DNA of 64,000 nt from Macrostomum hystrix. Its lineage: Eukaryota > Platyhelminthes > Macrostomidae. The stretch is from the NCBI GenBank assembly GCA_950097015.1, contig CATNEN010000001.1:13537501-13601500 (forward strand), in the 5' to 3' direction. Below, piece after piece: positions 21,501 to 32,484 of this stretch. How positions within the stretch are numbered: the first letter of the stretch is position 1; every line of letters begins with the position of its first letter. Both the position numbers and the translations under genes were made by a program. Under the pieces are notes generated by a model. That model did no database searches and was not told the origin of the DNA. It saw only the letters and a program-made list of their open reading frames with translations.

Positions 21501-24500
21501 CCCCTTATGATCGAAATCTACGAATCCCCAATGACCGAAGTCTACGAACCCCTTATAATCGAAATCTACGAATCCCCAATGACCGAAATCTACGAACCCC
21601 TTATGATCGAAATCTACGAATCCCCAATGACCGAAATCTACGAGCCCCTTATGATCGAAATCTACGAATCCCCAATGACCGAAATCTACGAGCCCCTTAT
21701 GATCGAAATCTACGAATCGCCAATGACCGAAATCTACAAATCCCTAATAACCGAAATCTACGAATCTCTAATGACCGAAATCCACGAATCCCTAATGACC
21801 GAAATCTACGAATCCCCAATGACCGAAATCTACGAGCCCCTTATGACCGAAATCTACGAATCTCTAATGACCGAAATCCACGAATCCCTAATGACCGAAA
21901 TTTACAAATCCTAATGATCGTCATCTAAAGTTCCTGAACTTTCCAAAGCCGAAATCCATTAATCACAAAATCATTGAGAGGATTATTGAGTCACTGCCAT
22001 CACCTCCTGTTCCGCAGTGCTGTTGCGCCTCATCTGGTTGCTGACCCTGGCAGCTCCATTCTCAATGTTCGCCCTGGCGCTGCTGCTGTCTCGCTTCTGT
22101 TTCCCATTGGCCTACGCGCCCTACCTGCTAACTAGCGGCACAGTTGGAGCCGTGACATTCACGCGCAGCCAGAGCCACCGCATGGCCAATGCGGCTAAGC
22201 AGCCGAATCCGGCATATTTTGGAGCATTCCTAGCCGGCTTCGCCCACACAATGCTCTGCTATTTTGTCAGATGCGCAGTTAGGCCTGATGTTGGCTACCA
22301 TGCAACTGGCACTTGGCTACACTGGTCCGCTCTGCTCTGCCTGCCTGTGAGACACTCGACAACTATTTCACCTGATGCTAGGAAGTTTACATCCTACTCA
22401 AATAGACAATTGTTGTGAATCACCCTTAATATCACTATGATACTTTGAGATCATCCTTAATCACTACGATCATCACTATGAGATGATCATCCATAATATC
22501 ACTATGCGATTTTGAGTTCATCCTTAATGCCAACTATGAGATTTTGAGATCATCCTTAATATCACTATGAGATTTTGAGATCATCCTTAATATCACTAAG
22601 AGATTTTGAGTTCATCCTTAATATCACTATGCGATTTTGAGATCATCCTTAATATCACTATGAGATTTTGAGTTCATCCTTAATATCACTAAGAGATTTT
22701 GAGTTCATCCTTAATATCACTATGATACTTTGAGATCATCCTTAATATCACTATGAGATTTTGAGTTCATCCTTAATATCACTATGATACTTTGAGATCA
22801 TCCTTAATATCACTATGAGATTTTGAGTTCATCCTTAATATCACTATGATACTTTGAGATCATCCTTAATATCACTATGATACTTTGAGATCATCCTTAA
22901 TATCACTATGATACTTTGAGATCATCCTTAATATCACTATGAGATTTTGAGTTCATCCTTAATATCACTATGATACTTTGAGATCAGCCTTAATATCACT
23001 ATGAGATTTTGAGTTCATCCTTAATATCACTATGAGATTTTGAGTTCATCCTTAATATCACTATGAGATTTTGAGTTCATCCTTAATATCACTATGAGAT
23101 TTTGAGATCATCCTTAATATCACTATGCGATTTTGAGATCATCCTTAATATCACTATGAGATTTTGAGTTCATCCTTAATATCACTAAGAGATTTTGAGT
23201 TCATCCTTAATATCACTATGATACTTTGAGATCATCCTTAATATCACTATGAGATTTTGAGTTCATCCTTAATATCACTATGATACTTTGAGATCATCCT
23301 TAATATCACTATGATACTTTGAGATCATCCTTAATATCACTATGATACTTTGAGATCATCCTTAATATCACTATGAGATTTTGAGTTCATCCTTAATATC
23401 ACTATGATACTTTGAGATCAGCCTTAATATCACTATGAGATTTTGAGTTCATCCTTAATATCACTATGAGATTTTGAGTTCATCCTTAATATCACTATGA
23501 GATTTTGAGTTCATCCTTAATATCACTATGAGATTTTGAGATCATCCTTAATATCACTATGAGATTTTGAGATCATCCTTAATATCACTATGATACTTTG
23601 AGATCATCCTTAATATCACTATGAGATTTTGAGTTCATCCTTAATATCACTATGATACTTTGAGATCATCCTTAATATCACTATGATACTTTGAGATCAT
23701 CCTTAATATCACTATGATACTTTGAGATCAGCCTTAATATCACTATGAGATTTTGAGTTCATCCTTAATATCACTATGAGATTTTGAGTTCATCCTTAAT
23801 ATCACTATGATACTTTGAGATCATCCTTAATATCACTATGAGATTTTGAGATCATCCTTAATATCACTATGATACTTTGAGATCATCCTTAATATCACTA
23901 TGAGATTTTGAGTTCATCCTTAATATCACTATGATACTTTGAGATCATCCTTAATATCACTATGATACTTTGAGATCATCCTTAATATCACTATGATACT
24001 TTGAGATCATCCTTAATATCACTATGATACTTTGAGATCAGCCTTAATATCACTAAGAGATTTTGAGTTCATCCTTAATATCACTATGCGATTTTGAGAT
24101 CATCCTTAATATCACTATGAGATTTTGAGTTCATCCTTATTATCACTAAGAGATTTTGAGTTCATCCTTAATATCACTATGATACTTTGAGATCATCCTT
24201 AATATCACTATGAGATTTTGAGTTCATCCTTAATATCACTATGAGATTTTGAGATCATCCTTAATATCACTATGAGATTTTGAGATCATCCTTAATATCA
24301 CTATGATACTTTGAGATCATCCTTAATATCACTATGAGATTTTGAGTTCATCCTTAATATCACTATGATACTTTGAGATCATCCTTAATATCACTATGAT
24401 ACTTTGAGATCATCCTTAATATCACTATGATACTTTGAGATCATCCTTAATATCACTATGAGATTTTGAGTTCATCCTTAATATCACTATGATACTTTGA

Positions 24501-26143
24501 GATCAGCCTTAATATCACTATGAGATTTTGAGTTCATCCTTAATATCACTATGAGATTTTGAGTTCATCCTTAATATCACTATGAGATTTTGAGTTCATC
24601 CTTAATATCACTATGAGATTTTGAGATCATCCTTAATATCACTATGAGATTTTGAGATCATCCTTAATATCACTATGATACTTTGAGATCATCCTTAATA
24701 TCACTATGAGATTTTGAGTTCATCCTTAATATCACTATGATACTTTGAGATCATCCTTAATATCACTATGATACTTTGAGATCATCCTTAATATCACTAT
24801 GATACTTTGAGATCAGCCTTAATATCACTATGAGATTTTGAGTTCATCCTTAATATCACTATGAGATTTTGAGTTCATCCTTAATATCACTATGATACTT
24901 TGAGATCATCCTTAATATCACTATGATACTTTGAGATCATCCTTAATATCACTATGAGATTTTGACATCATCCTTAAACTCACTATGAGATTCTGAGATC
25001 ATCCTTAAACTCACTATGAGATTTTGAGATCATCCTTAAACTCACTATGAGATTCTGAGATCATCCTTAATTGCACTATGAGATTTGAGATTTTGAGATC
25101 ATCCTTAAACTCACTATGAGATTCTGAGATCATCCTTAATTGCACTATGAGATTTGAGATTTTGAGATCATCCTTAAACTCACTATGAGATTCTGAGATC
25201 ATCCTTAATTGCACTATGAGATTTGAGATTTTGAGATCATCCTTAATGGCACTATGAAATTTAAAAAATCATTGCAAATCAGTCTATTAAATAATAAAAA
25301 ACTTAAATCTTACAATTGGATTTCCAAATTTTCCTTGATCTCACAGTGAAATTTTAGATCACTCTTTATCTCGCTATGAGATTTCGATTTTATTGCTACA
25401 AATCAGTGATGCTATAATCAGCCCACAATCTCACCCAATCTCAAGACCAACCATTTAAAATCCCCAACCCGCAGCTATTCTGCCTGCTGTACACTCTGCT
25501 CCTAGTTCGTGATCCCGGCTGGGCTGACACCACCGAGCCCGCTGAGCTCCGACCGGACGGCCGGCCGGTGAACCTGATCGATCTGGTCCGAGACCGCCGG
25601 TCCCTAGCCGACAGCTTCTGCCCCAGCTGCGAGAGATGCCAATCTAGCGAACGGACCAAGCATTGCAAGCTGTGCAACAGGTGCGTGCTGGACCTGGATC
25701 ATCACTGCCTGTTCCTGATGCGCTGTGTGGCCAAAGCCAATCTCAGATTGTTCGCTTGCTTCATGCTGCTAGCCTGGTACGGCGTGTCCGCCTTTCTCAT
25801 GGCCGCCTACCGGTTTTACAGTCACCTGTACGGCCCATTGCCATCTGTGACTGACAATTCATTCTTAAGCATTCACGCTGGAAATCTATTGAATTTCTAT
25901 TATCAAGAGCCCTGGATATTTCACGCTGTGTTGCTGAATGTTGGCTCCTGGTTCTTCGGCGTCTACATGAACTATTACAATCTGTCGAATTTGTCTATGG
26001 GCCAGACCTATTTCTTCCGGGTGCAGCGGCCAGTCAGCATTCTGGGCCGCGTTCGCAATCTGTACTATTTCTTTGCCACTGGCCGCGTGTTTGCCAGCGG
26101 TGACTTCGCTGTACCCTACAGTCATGCGGCTGACCTGCTCTGA
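18546..26143 (+). CDS. Ankyrin-repeat DHHC palmitoyltransferase, ZDHHC17/ZDHHC13 (HIP14) type
   Basis: Predicted S-acyltransferase of the Golgi/endomembrane system. Exons join 18546..18944, 20263..20812, 22018..22346 and 25475..26143, giving 648 residues with consistent phases (0, 1, 0); human ZDHHC17 has 632. The N-terminal half holds about five ankyrin repeats (GLTPLHRACLRGQADIVDCL, GETPMHCAARRGN, GRTPLHYAVQHDH, GDTPLHLAARLGR). Exons 3-4 add about six hydrophobic segments. The Cys-rich domain reads CERC, TKHCKLCNRC, then LDLDHHC with the catalytic Cys near residue 504. The usual Pro-Trp after DHHC is Leu-Phe, the following Asn-Cys-Val-Gly is Arg-Cys-Val-Ala, and no TTxE motif is seen, so activity may be altered. 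All three introns are filled by private tandem arrays. The family call is firm; 17 versus 13 is not resolved. Confidence 0.92.
18969..20216 (+). repeat. 30-bp tandem array filling intron 1 of the DHHC gene
   Basis: About 41 copies of a unit containing CAGGTTTGAGTAGCTTCTAT plus CCCAGATTCT. The array starts about 25 bp after the donor (CACAG|GTAATG) and ends about 45 bp before the acceptor. Because 30 is a multiple of 3, long accidental reading frames run through it. The core is shared with the array at 32485-34125. Confidence 0.95.
20876..21915 (+). repeat. 24-bp tandem array filling intron 2 of the DHHC gene
   Basis: About 43 copies of AATGACCGAAATCTACGAAT plus CCCT, with sub-variants (TTATGATCG, CCAATGACC) in alternating order. 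The 24-bp period keeps an apparent MTEIYESL-type frame open, which is a by-product and not a gene. It occupies most of the intron 20813-22017. Confidence 0.95.
22417..25250 (+). repeat. 31-bp tandem array with higher-order structure, filling intron 3 of the DHHC gene
   Basis: About 90 copies of a unit containing TTTTGAGTTCATCCTTAATA and TCACTATGAGA. Main variants are GAGATTTTGAGTTC, GATACTTTGAGATC and GCGATTTTGAGATC. A rare GATCAGCC variant recurs near 22983, 23417, 23727, 24037, 24501 and 24811, with several intervals of 310 bp, so about ten monomers form a higher-order unit. The last 300 bp degenerate. Confidence 0.95.
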
Positions 26144-26214
26144 CTTTTGACCTAATGAGGACTGCTCTATGATATCCACTGTTTGATTATACATCCTAGC
26201 TGTGCACCACGGTC

Positions 26215-26730
26215 TCACAGTATACTCTGACTCCAAGCCAATCTCTACCCACCACCCCACAATGTACACTTTAGATCCAAGCCAATCTCTACCCACCACC
26301 CCACAATGTACACTCTGGCTCCAAGTCAACCTCTACCCACCACCCCACAATGTACACTTTAGATCCAAGCCAACCTCCACCCACCACCCCACAATGTACA
26401 CTTTAGATCCAAGCCAACCTCCACCCGCCACCCCACTATGTACACTTTAGATCCAAGCCAACCTCCACCCGCCACCCCACAATGTACACTTTAGATCCAA
26501 GCCAACCTCCACCCACCACCCCACAATGTAGACTTTAGATCCAAGCCAACCTCCACCCACCACCCCACAATGTACACTTTAGATCCAAGCCAGCCTCGAC
26601 TCACCACCCCACAATGTACACTCTGACCAACATCATTACAACGTACACTCTGACCAACATCATTACAACGTACACTCTGACCAACATCATTGCAACGTAC
26701 ACTCTGACCAACATCATTGCAACGTACAAT
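26215..26730 (+). repeat. 45-bp array followed by a 27-bp sub-array
   Basis: About nine copies of a 45-bp unit containing CACAATGTACACTTTAGATC and CAAGCCAACCTCCACCCACC, then four or so copies of a 27-bp unit containing TACACTCTGACCAACATCAT. It starts about 70 bp after the DHHC gene stop. The core resembles the array in intron 1 of the nearby nuclear receptor. Confidence 0.9.
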
Positions 26731-27480
26731 GTCGTTACAATGTACAGTCGTTTAAAAAATAATATCTGTGTAGATTCTTTTTTAAATAATTAAAATTGTG
26801 TTATAAATATCAAAGCACTTTTTCACAAAAACTGTTGGTAGCATCACTTCAGTTAGTTTTCTGCTTCTATAACTTTTTTTTCTAGTTTTCTTTCTTAACT
26901 TTTGAATTGCATCTATCAATCACTTTATTGCCTACTCGATGGTCAGTCTTGATTTGTTATATAATGCAGTAACTAAGCTTATATAATTGTCTTTCTCTGC
27001 TTATCAACTAACGCTAGGTGAGCTTGCTGTTGAGGATAACATTCTGTTAAATCAGATCAGTTACTGGCTACTGACTCAATATAGAGTAGACAGTAATGTG
27101 TATTTTGCATTAATTTAGCTATTAAAATATCTTTCCTTTGCTTTCGTGCAACATTTCCATAAAAATCTCATTTCTTGTCGCACACTTCTACAAGCTCTTG
27201 TAGTACTACTTGATTATTACTATTTTAGTAGTATGAGCTATATTTATTTTTTGGTTCATATTTATAATGTAATGCCTAAACGTGACATTGCATGCATTGC
27301 TTTTTTAAATAAACATAGGCCTACTTACTGTAGATTATATTATGAAGCTCAAGTTTTTGTACAAGCTTGTTATTTATCTGTTAAATTGCTTCAGTAAAGT
27401 GTCACACTTGATCAAATGAAGCGATGGGGGTTACTCAAGTGTCTTGCTCAATGATGCAATCTGATTGGAGCTCTATAACC
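26731..27480. other. Gene-free AT-rich spacer
   Basis: AT-rich DNA between the DHHC gene and the nuclear receptor. No exon or repeat was recognised. Confidence 0.5.
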
Positions 27481-27494
27481 TCCCTCCATTTCAG
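27481..27494 (+). other. Candidate splice acceptor before the nuclear receptor start
   Basis: TCCCTCCATTTCAG ends at 27494, 85 bases before the chosen ATG. One short out-of-frame ATG lies between them. Confidence 0.5.
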
Positions 27495-27579
27495 CCATTC
27501 ATCAGCAATGCAATCATTGTTCTTTAACATCAGTCTATCTTGACCATCAGCATTGAAACAGTCCTGTGTGCCATCAGTG

Positions 27580-30510
27580 ATGTCCGCGTCTTCTTCATCT
27601 TCAATCTCCCTGTCAGTGGCTGCTGGCTCTGCAGCAGTGGCTGCGGTCATGGGCTCGGCTGCGCCCTGCAAGATGCGCCGGACTGTTGCGGACGGTGTTG
27701 GCAGCGGCAAAGTGTGCAGCATCTGCGGCGACAAAGCTTTGGGCTACAATTTCGACGCTATCAGCTGCGAGTCTTGCAAGGCTTTCTTTCGAAGGAATGC
27801 GCTTAAGGCTGAGGTGACTAGCCAACTCGGTCATAACGACCGCCTCACAGTTTGTACTCTAGCTCCCGACCAATCACTACCCAAAACCTCACAGTGTGTA
27901 CTCTAGCTCCCGACCAATCACTACCCACCACCTCACAATATGTACTCTAGCTCCCGACCAATCACTACCAAAACCTCACAATATGTACTCTAGCTCCCGA
28001 CCAATCACTACCCAAAACCTCACAATGTGTACTCTAGCTCCCGACCAATCACTACCCAAATCCTCACAATGTGTACTCTAGCTCCCGACCAATCACTACC
28101 CAAAACCTCACAATGTGTACTCTAGCTCCCGACCAATCACTACCCAAATCCTCACAATGTGTACTCTAGCTCCCGACCAATCACTACCCAAAACCTCAAT
28201 GTGTACTCTAGCTCCCGACAAATCACTACCCACCACCTCATAATATGTACTCAACTATCGACCAACCCCTAATCCACCACCTCACAATGTGTACTCTGAC
28301 TACCGACCAATCACTACCCACAACCTCAAATTATGTACTCTAGCTCCCGACCAATCACTACCCAAAACCTCACAATGTGTACTCTAGCTCCCGACCAATC
28401 ACTACCCACCACCTCACAATATGTACTCTAGCTCCCGACCAATCACTACCCAAATCCTCACAATGTGTACTCTAGCTCCCGACCAATCACTACCCAAAAC
28501 CTCAATGTGTACTCTAGCTCCCGACCAATCACTAACCACCACCTCCCAATGTGTACTCTAGCTTCCGACCAATCATTACCCACACCTCACAATATGTACT
28601 CTAGCTCCCGATCAATCACTAACCGCAACCTCACAATGTGTACTCAAGCTCCCGACCAATCACTACCCACCACCTCACAATGTGTACTCTGGCTCCCGAC
28701 CAATCACTAACCACCAGCTCTCAATATGTACTCTGGCTTCGACCAACCCCTAACCTACCACCTTACAATGTGTACTCTGACTACCGAGCAATCACTGTGA
28801 TTGACAGGTACCCGAGTGTATGTTCTCTCAGCGCTGTTGCATCACAATCGCTACCAGAAGGTTTTGCACGAGTTGTCGCCTAAAAAAGTGCCTTGGAGCT
28901 GGCATGCGGCCTGAGCTGGTCAATGGTAAATAAGCTTTGAGTTTGTTTTAATATTATTCAGCTATTATTAAGCTAGAATCCTATAAAACAGTGTCGCATT
29001 GTTACCACTGCAAACCCGAAAGCAGCCGATGAATTGCGCGGTCGCAAATCTCAGCTAAGGCGTCGCTGCGAACTCGATGCGTCAGGCGCGCCGCAATTAA
29101 AAATCAGTTTCAAATCAGACAACTCCGAAGCAGCCGCCTCTGAAATTGGCATTCCTCTGTTCGCTTCAATAGCAACTGTACCAAATGTGAAACTGGAAAC
29201 TACCGACGAGGAAGTGTTCGCCGACTCTTCTTCATCGCCAGCGGATGACCATACGGCTCAGCATTATCAGGCTCACCTGCCCTTGCCTAATTATCCATCC
29301 ACCTTAAATAGTCAGCGGGATAGTCTGCACGGTCAGGTGGAGTCCATGCACATGCGAGTTGGTCAGCAGCCAATCATTGCCAGGGCTCCACCGTTGCACA
29401 ATCCGGACCAGCTGCTAGTGCTCGGCGGCGGCGGCGACGCTTCGCAGTCGGCACCTGGCGGCCGAAGGTGCCTCAGCCACGAGCAGTGGCTGGCTGTTGC
29501 TGATTTGAAACAGGTGTGGGGCATGACTTTTAGGGTTTTGAGATTCTGTCATTGGTTGGAGGGGGTAGGGGTTTGAGATTCTGTCATTGGTTGGAGGGGG
29601 TAGGGGTTTGAGATTCTGTCATTGGTTGGAGGGGGTAGGGGTTTGAGATTCTGTCATTGGTTGGAGGGGGTAGGGGTTTAAGATTCTGTCATTGGTTGGA
29701 GGGGGTAGGGGTTTGAGATTCTGTCATTGGTTGGAGGGGGTAGGGGTTTGAGATTCTGTCATTGGTTGCAGGGGGTAGGGGTTTAAGATTCTGTCATTGG
29801 TTGGAGGGGGTAGGGGTTTAAGATTCTTTCATAGGTTGGCGGGGTAGTATTTTAAGAATCTGTTGATGATAGGGGTATTGTAATGTGAGACTTTACCTCA
29901 CTGATTCGTCTAAGGTGTATGGGTCTTCAATTATTTTTTTGGTTGGAGGACTTAATTAGAGCCTAGATTTCAAGTTAGGACATTTAGGAATCTTCTATTA
30001 TCTATTAAATCTCATAAACTCTTATGTATATTTCGATTAGGCCTACGAAATAAGCTTCTCTGACGCCTCAGACGACGCCACCCCCGCTGGTTGCCGCGAC
30101 GTGAATAATCTGGTCAATTCGTCAGGCTTCATTGTCAAAAAGCTGATTCTATTCGCCAAGAAGCTGCCCGACTTTGTTGGCCTGAGCCAGCCCTGCCAGA
30201 TCGCCCTTCTGAAAGGCGTGGTAATCTGCACCCTGTTCCTCAGATCCGCCGTGCACTACCATCGAGATCGCGACGTCTGGCTGACACCGAAGGGCGAAGT
30301 GCCCACCGCCATCCTGAAGGACATACCCGGCTTCGCCGAGCTCTACGACGACCACCTGCGCTTCTGCCGCCAGTTTAAACTGCTGTTCCACGATCCCTAT
30401 CTGGTGCCCATTGTGCAAGTGCTGGTCCTGTTCACACCCGATAGGCCCAGTGTTGGCAATAGGACTCTGGTGTCTAATGTGCAGGACAGGTCTGTCCAGG
30501 GCTGCCTGCC

Positions 30511-30564
<54 letters not shown>

Positions 30565-30937
30565 GTAGCCCATGAGAACTATTGCTCACATCTCGCACCC
30601 CAGGTACATCTGCCTGCTCAAGCACTATCTGGAAGGTCGCAACGGCTTCGCTGAAGCCAGACGCCAGCTGCCACGCATCCTTCTGCTCCTAGAAGATCTG
30701 CAGGACCTGGCAGAGAGGCACGGCCGCCTTCTGTTGCACGTCAATCCGTCTCAAGTGGATCCCCTTTTATTGGAAGTGTTCGACATTGCCATGAAGTCCT
30801 CAGTCAGCAGCAGTACTAGCGGCGGTGTCAGCGTCAGCTCCGGCGCCGAGAGCTACTACAGCGGCGCAGCTGTTGACACTACGGCCGCCCTGTCCACAAT
30901 GGGCGTGTTTGGCCTCGGTAATATGGGAAGGATGTGA
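27580..30937 (+). CDS. Nuclear receptor of the HR96/DAF-12/VDR group (NR1J-like)
   Basis: Ligand-regulated transcription factor. Exons join 27580..27813, 28808..28925, 29026..29513, 30041..30489 and 30604..30937, giving 540 residues with matching phases (0, 1, 0, 2). The ATG at 27580 is the first after an in-frame stop at 27541. The DNA-binding domain has finger 1 at Cys46, Cys49, Cys63 and Cys66, with P-box CESCKAF as in HR96, DAF-12 and VDR. Finger 2 has Cys82, Cys88, Cys98 and Cys101, then CRLKKCLGAGM. Exons 1 and 2 split the two fingers, and intron 1 is almost pure array. The ligand-binding domain starts near residue 285. The C-terminal VNPSQVDPLLLEVFD closely resembles the HR96 end, and LLLEVF fits an AF-2 helix. 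A Ser/Gly-rich tail of about 44 residues follows. The hinge is long and unstructured. Ligand unknown. Confidence 0.92.
27850..28795 (+). repeat. 44-bp tandem array filling intron 1 of the nuclear receptor
   Basis: About 21 copies of a unit containing CACAATGTGTACTCTAGCTC and CCGACCAATCACTACCCAAA. It starts about 40 bp after the donor and runs to within about 15 bp of the acceptor (GATTGACAG), so the 994-bp intron is essentially array. Confidence 0.95.
29530..29850 (+). repeat. 35-bp tandem array in intron 3 of the nuclear receptor
   Basis: About nine near-identical copies of a unit with GGGTTTGAGATTCTGTCATT and GGTTGGAGGG. It begins within about 20 bp of the donor; the last copies are degenerate. 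Confidence 0.95.
30506..30560 (+). repeat. TGTC/CTGT microsatellite in intron 4 of the nuclear receptor
   Basis: About a dozen tetranucleotide repeats within a 114-bp intron (30490-30603). Confidence 0.9.
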
Positions 30938-31044
30938 CTTCGCGTTTTCCTACAACGGTGTTTAATGATAGCTCTCTCTTAATTGTGTTGCATCCTGTAC
31001 TGTGACTGCGTCGCCACTGTTGTGTGAGCGCTTTAGTAATGTAC

Positions 31045-31050
31045 AATAAA
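31045..31050 (+). terminator. Polyadenylation signal of the nuclear receptor gene
   Basis: AATAAA, 108 bases after the stop codon and just upstream of the 29-bp array, giving a short 3' UTR. Confidence 0.65.
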
Positions 31051-31077
31051 TTTACTTTGTTCAAAACATTTTTAAAA

Positions 31078-31550
31078 CTGCCTTTGAGGCACTCCACAAT
31101 CTGTCACTCCCTTTGAGGCTCTCCATTATCTGTCACTCCATTTGAGGCACTCCATAATCTGTCACTCCATTTGAGGCACTCCATAATCTGTCACTCCCTT
31201 TGAGGCTCTCCATTATCTGTCACTCCCTTTGAGTCACTCCACGATATGTCACTCCCTTTGAGGCACTCCATGATAAGTCACTCCCATTGAGGCACTCCAT
31301 GATATGTCACTCCCATTGAGGCACTCCACGATATGTCACTCCCTTTGAGGCACTCCATGATATGTCACTCCCATTGAGGCACTCCATGATATGTCACTCC
31401 CATTGAGGCACTCCACAATATATCACTCCCTTCGAGGCACTCCATGATATGTCACTCCCATTGAGGCACTCCATGATATGTCACTCCCATTGAGGCACTC
31501 CATGATATGTCACTCCCTTCGAGGCACTCGATAATCTGTCGCTGCCTTTG
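31078..31550 (+). repeat. 29-bp tandem array
   Basis: About 16 copies of a unit containing TTTGAGGCACTCCATGATAT and GTCACTCC. It follows directly after the nuclear receptor polyadenylation signal. Confidence 0.95.
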
Positions 31551-32484
31551 AGGCACTCTGTGAGAGATACAATTCAGACTACTGACAACAGTAGAAAAGC
31601 AAAGACTTGGCTGCAAAACTCTCACATAACACTAAAAAAATACGAGCGTATCGCCATAAAAATTGCAAGCTTAAAAGAGACTTCTGTGCACACTGAGAGT
31701 GGTGGGAGAGGACGGCGTGTGGCTATGGCTGACTGACGAAGGCAAACAAGCCAGAAACCGGTCTCGGTCTGCCAGCGCGAGGTTCGTTCCCCACTTTTAG
31801 TGTGTTACACACTCCATAATCTGTAACTTCTTGGGGCACTGTATAAAAAATACACTAGCCAATTTATCACCATCTTTAAGACCGCCGTTTCTACCTTATG
31901 CTCCCACACATTGGATGTTTTCTAGGTAATTTTGAGTAACTTTGAGTTTACTATATATAAAAAACAGCAACGCAGTGCTCTGAGATTTCTCGGTCAGTGC
32001 CTTAAACTTTTTTATGTTGTTTAAGCCGTATCTTATTACAGATAAAACACATAACTAGATGATTTAATTTTGCCTAAACTCTCATCGATTCCGCATTGAA
32101 AAATACACACAGACTACTGGCGTGATGTGTACAAGTAGATAAGTGCGATGCTTTAAACTCGAAATTGTTTCTCGATTAATAAAGATAACAAAAGCGAGTT
32201 TTTCTTCCAGTTTAATTTTTTGTCTTTTTATTTTCACTCGTTCTTGTTGTTAATTTTGTCTTCATAAACAGTAGAATCATGCTTTTCATTGCCTTGTTTT
32301 GTGTCTTACTTTTAATTAGAATATTTTTGTTGATTGTTATATAGCCTACTTTTGTAGCATTAATTCGCTTTATTTGCACTATACTGTAATTTCTGTAAAG
32401 CATTTTCCGTCTAAACGTAGCTTAGTTTTTTAATGAAGTGAATTATTAATGGACCTAGAATCCTATAATTCAATCTAAATACTC
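31551..32484. other. Gene-free spacer
   Basis: No exon recognised. A GC-richer patch near 31700-31790 contains GAGGTTCGTTCCCC, weakly B-box-like, and could be a SINE remnant; the support is thin. Confidence 0.35.

Noticed and set aside
21051-21914. 287-residue MTEIYESL repeat protein
   Set aside because: It is the 24-bp array within an intron of the DHHC gene, between well-supported exons.
22417-25250. Possible CRISPR array (regular direct repeats of about 31 bp)
   Set aside because: Monomers abut with no unique spacers, and the setting is a eukaryotic intron.
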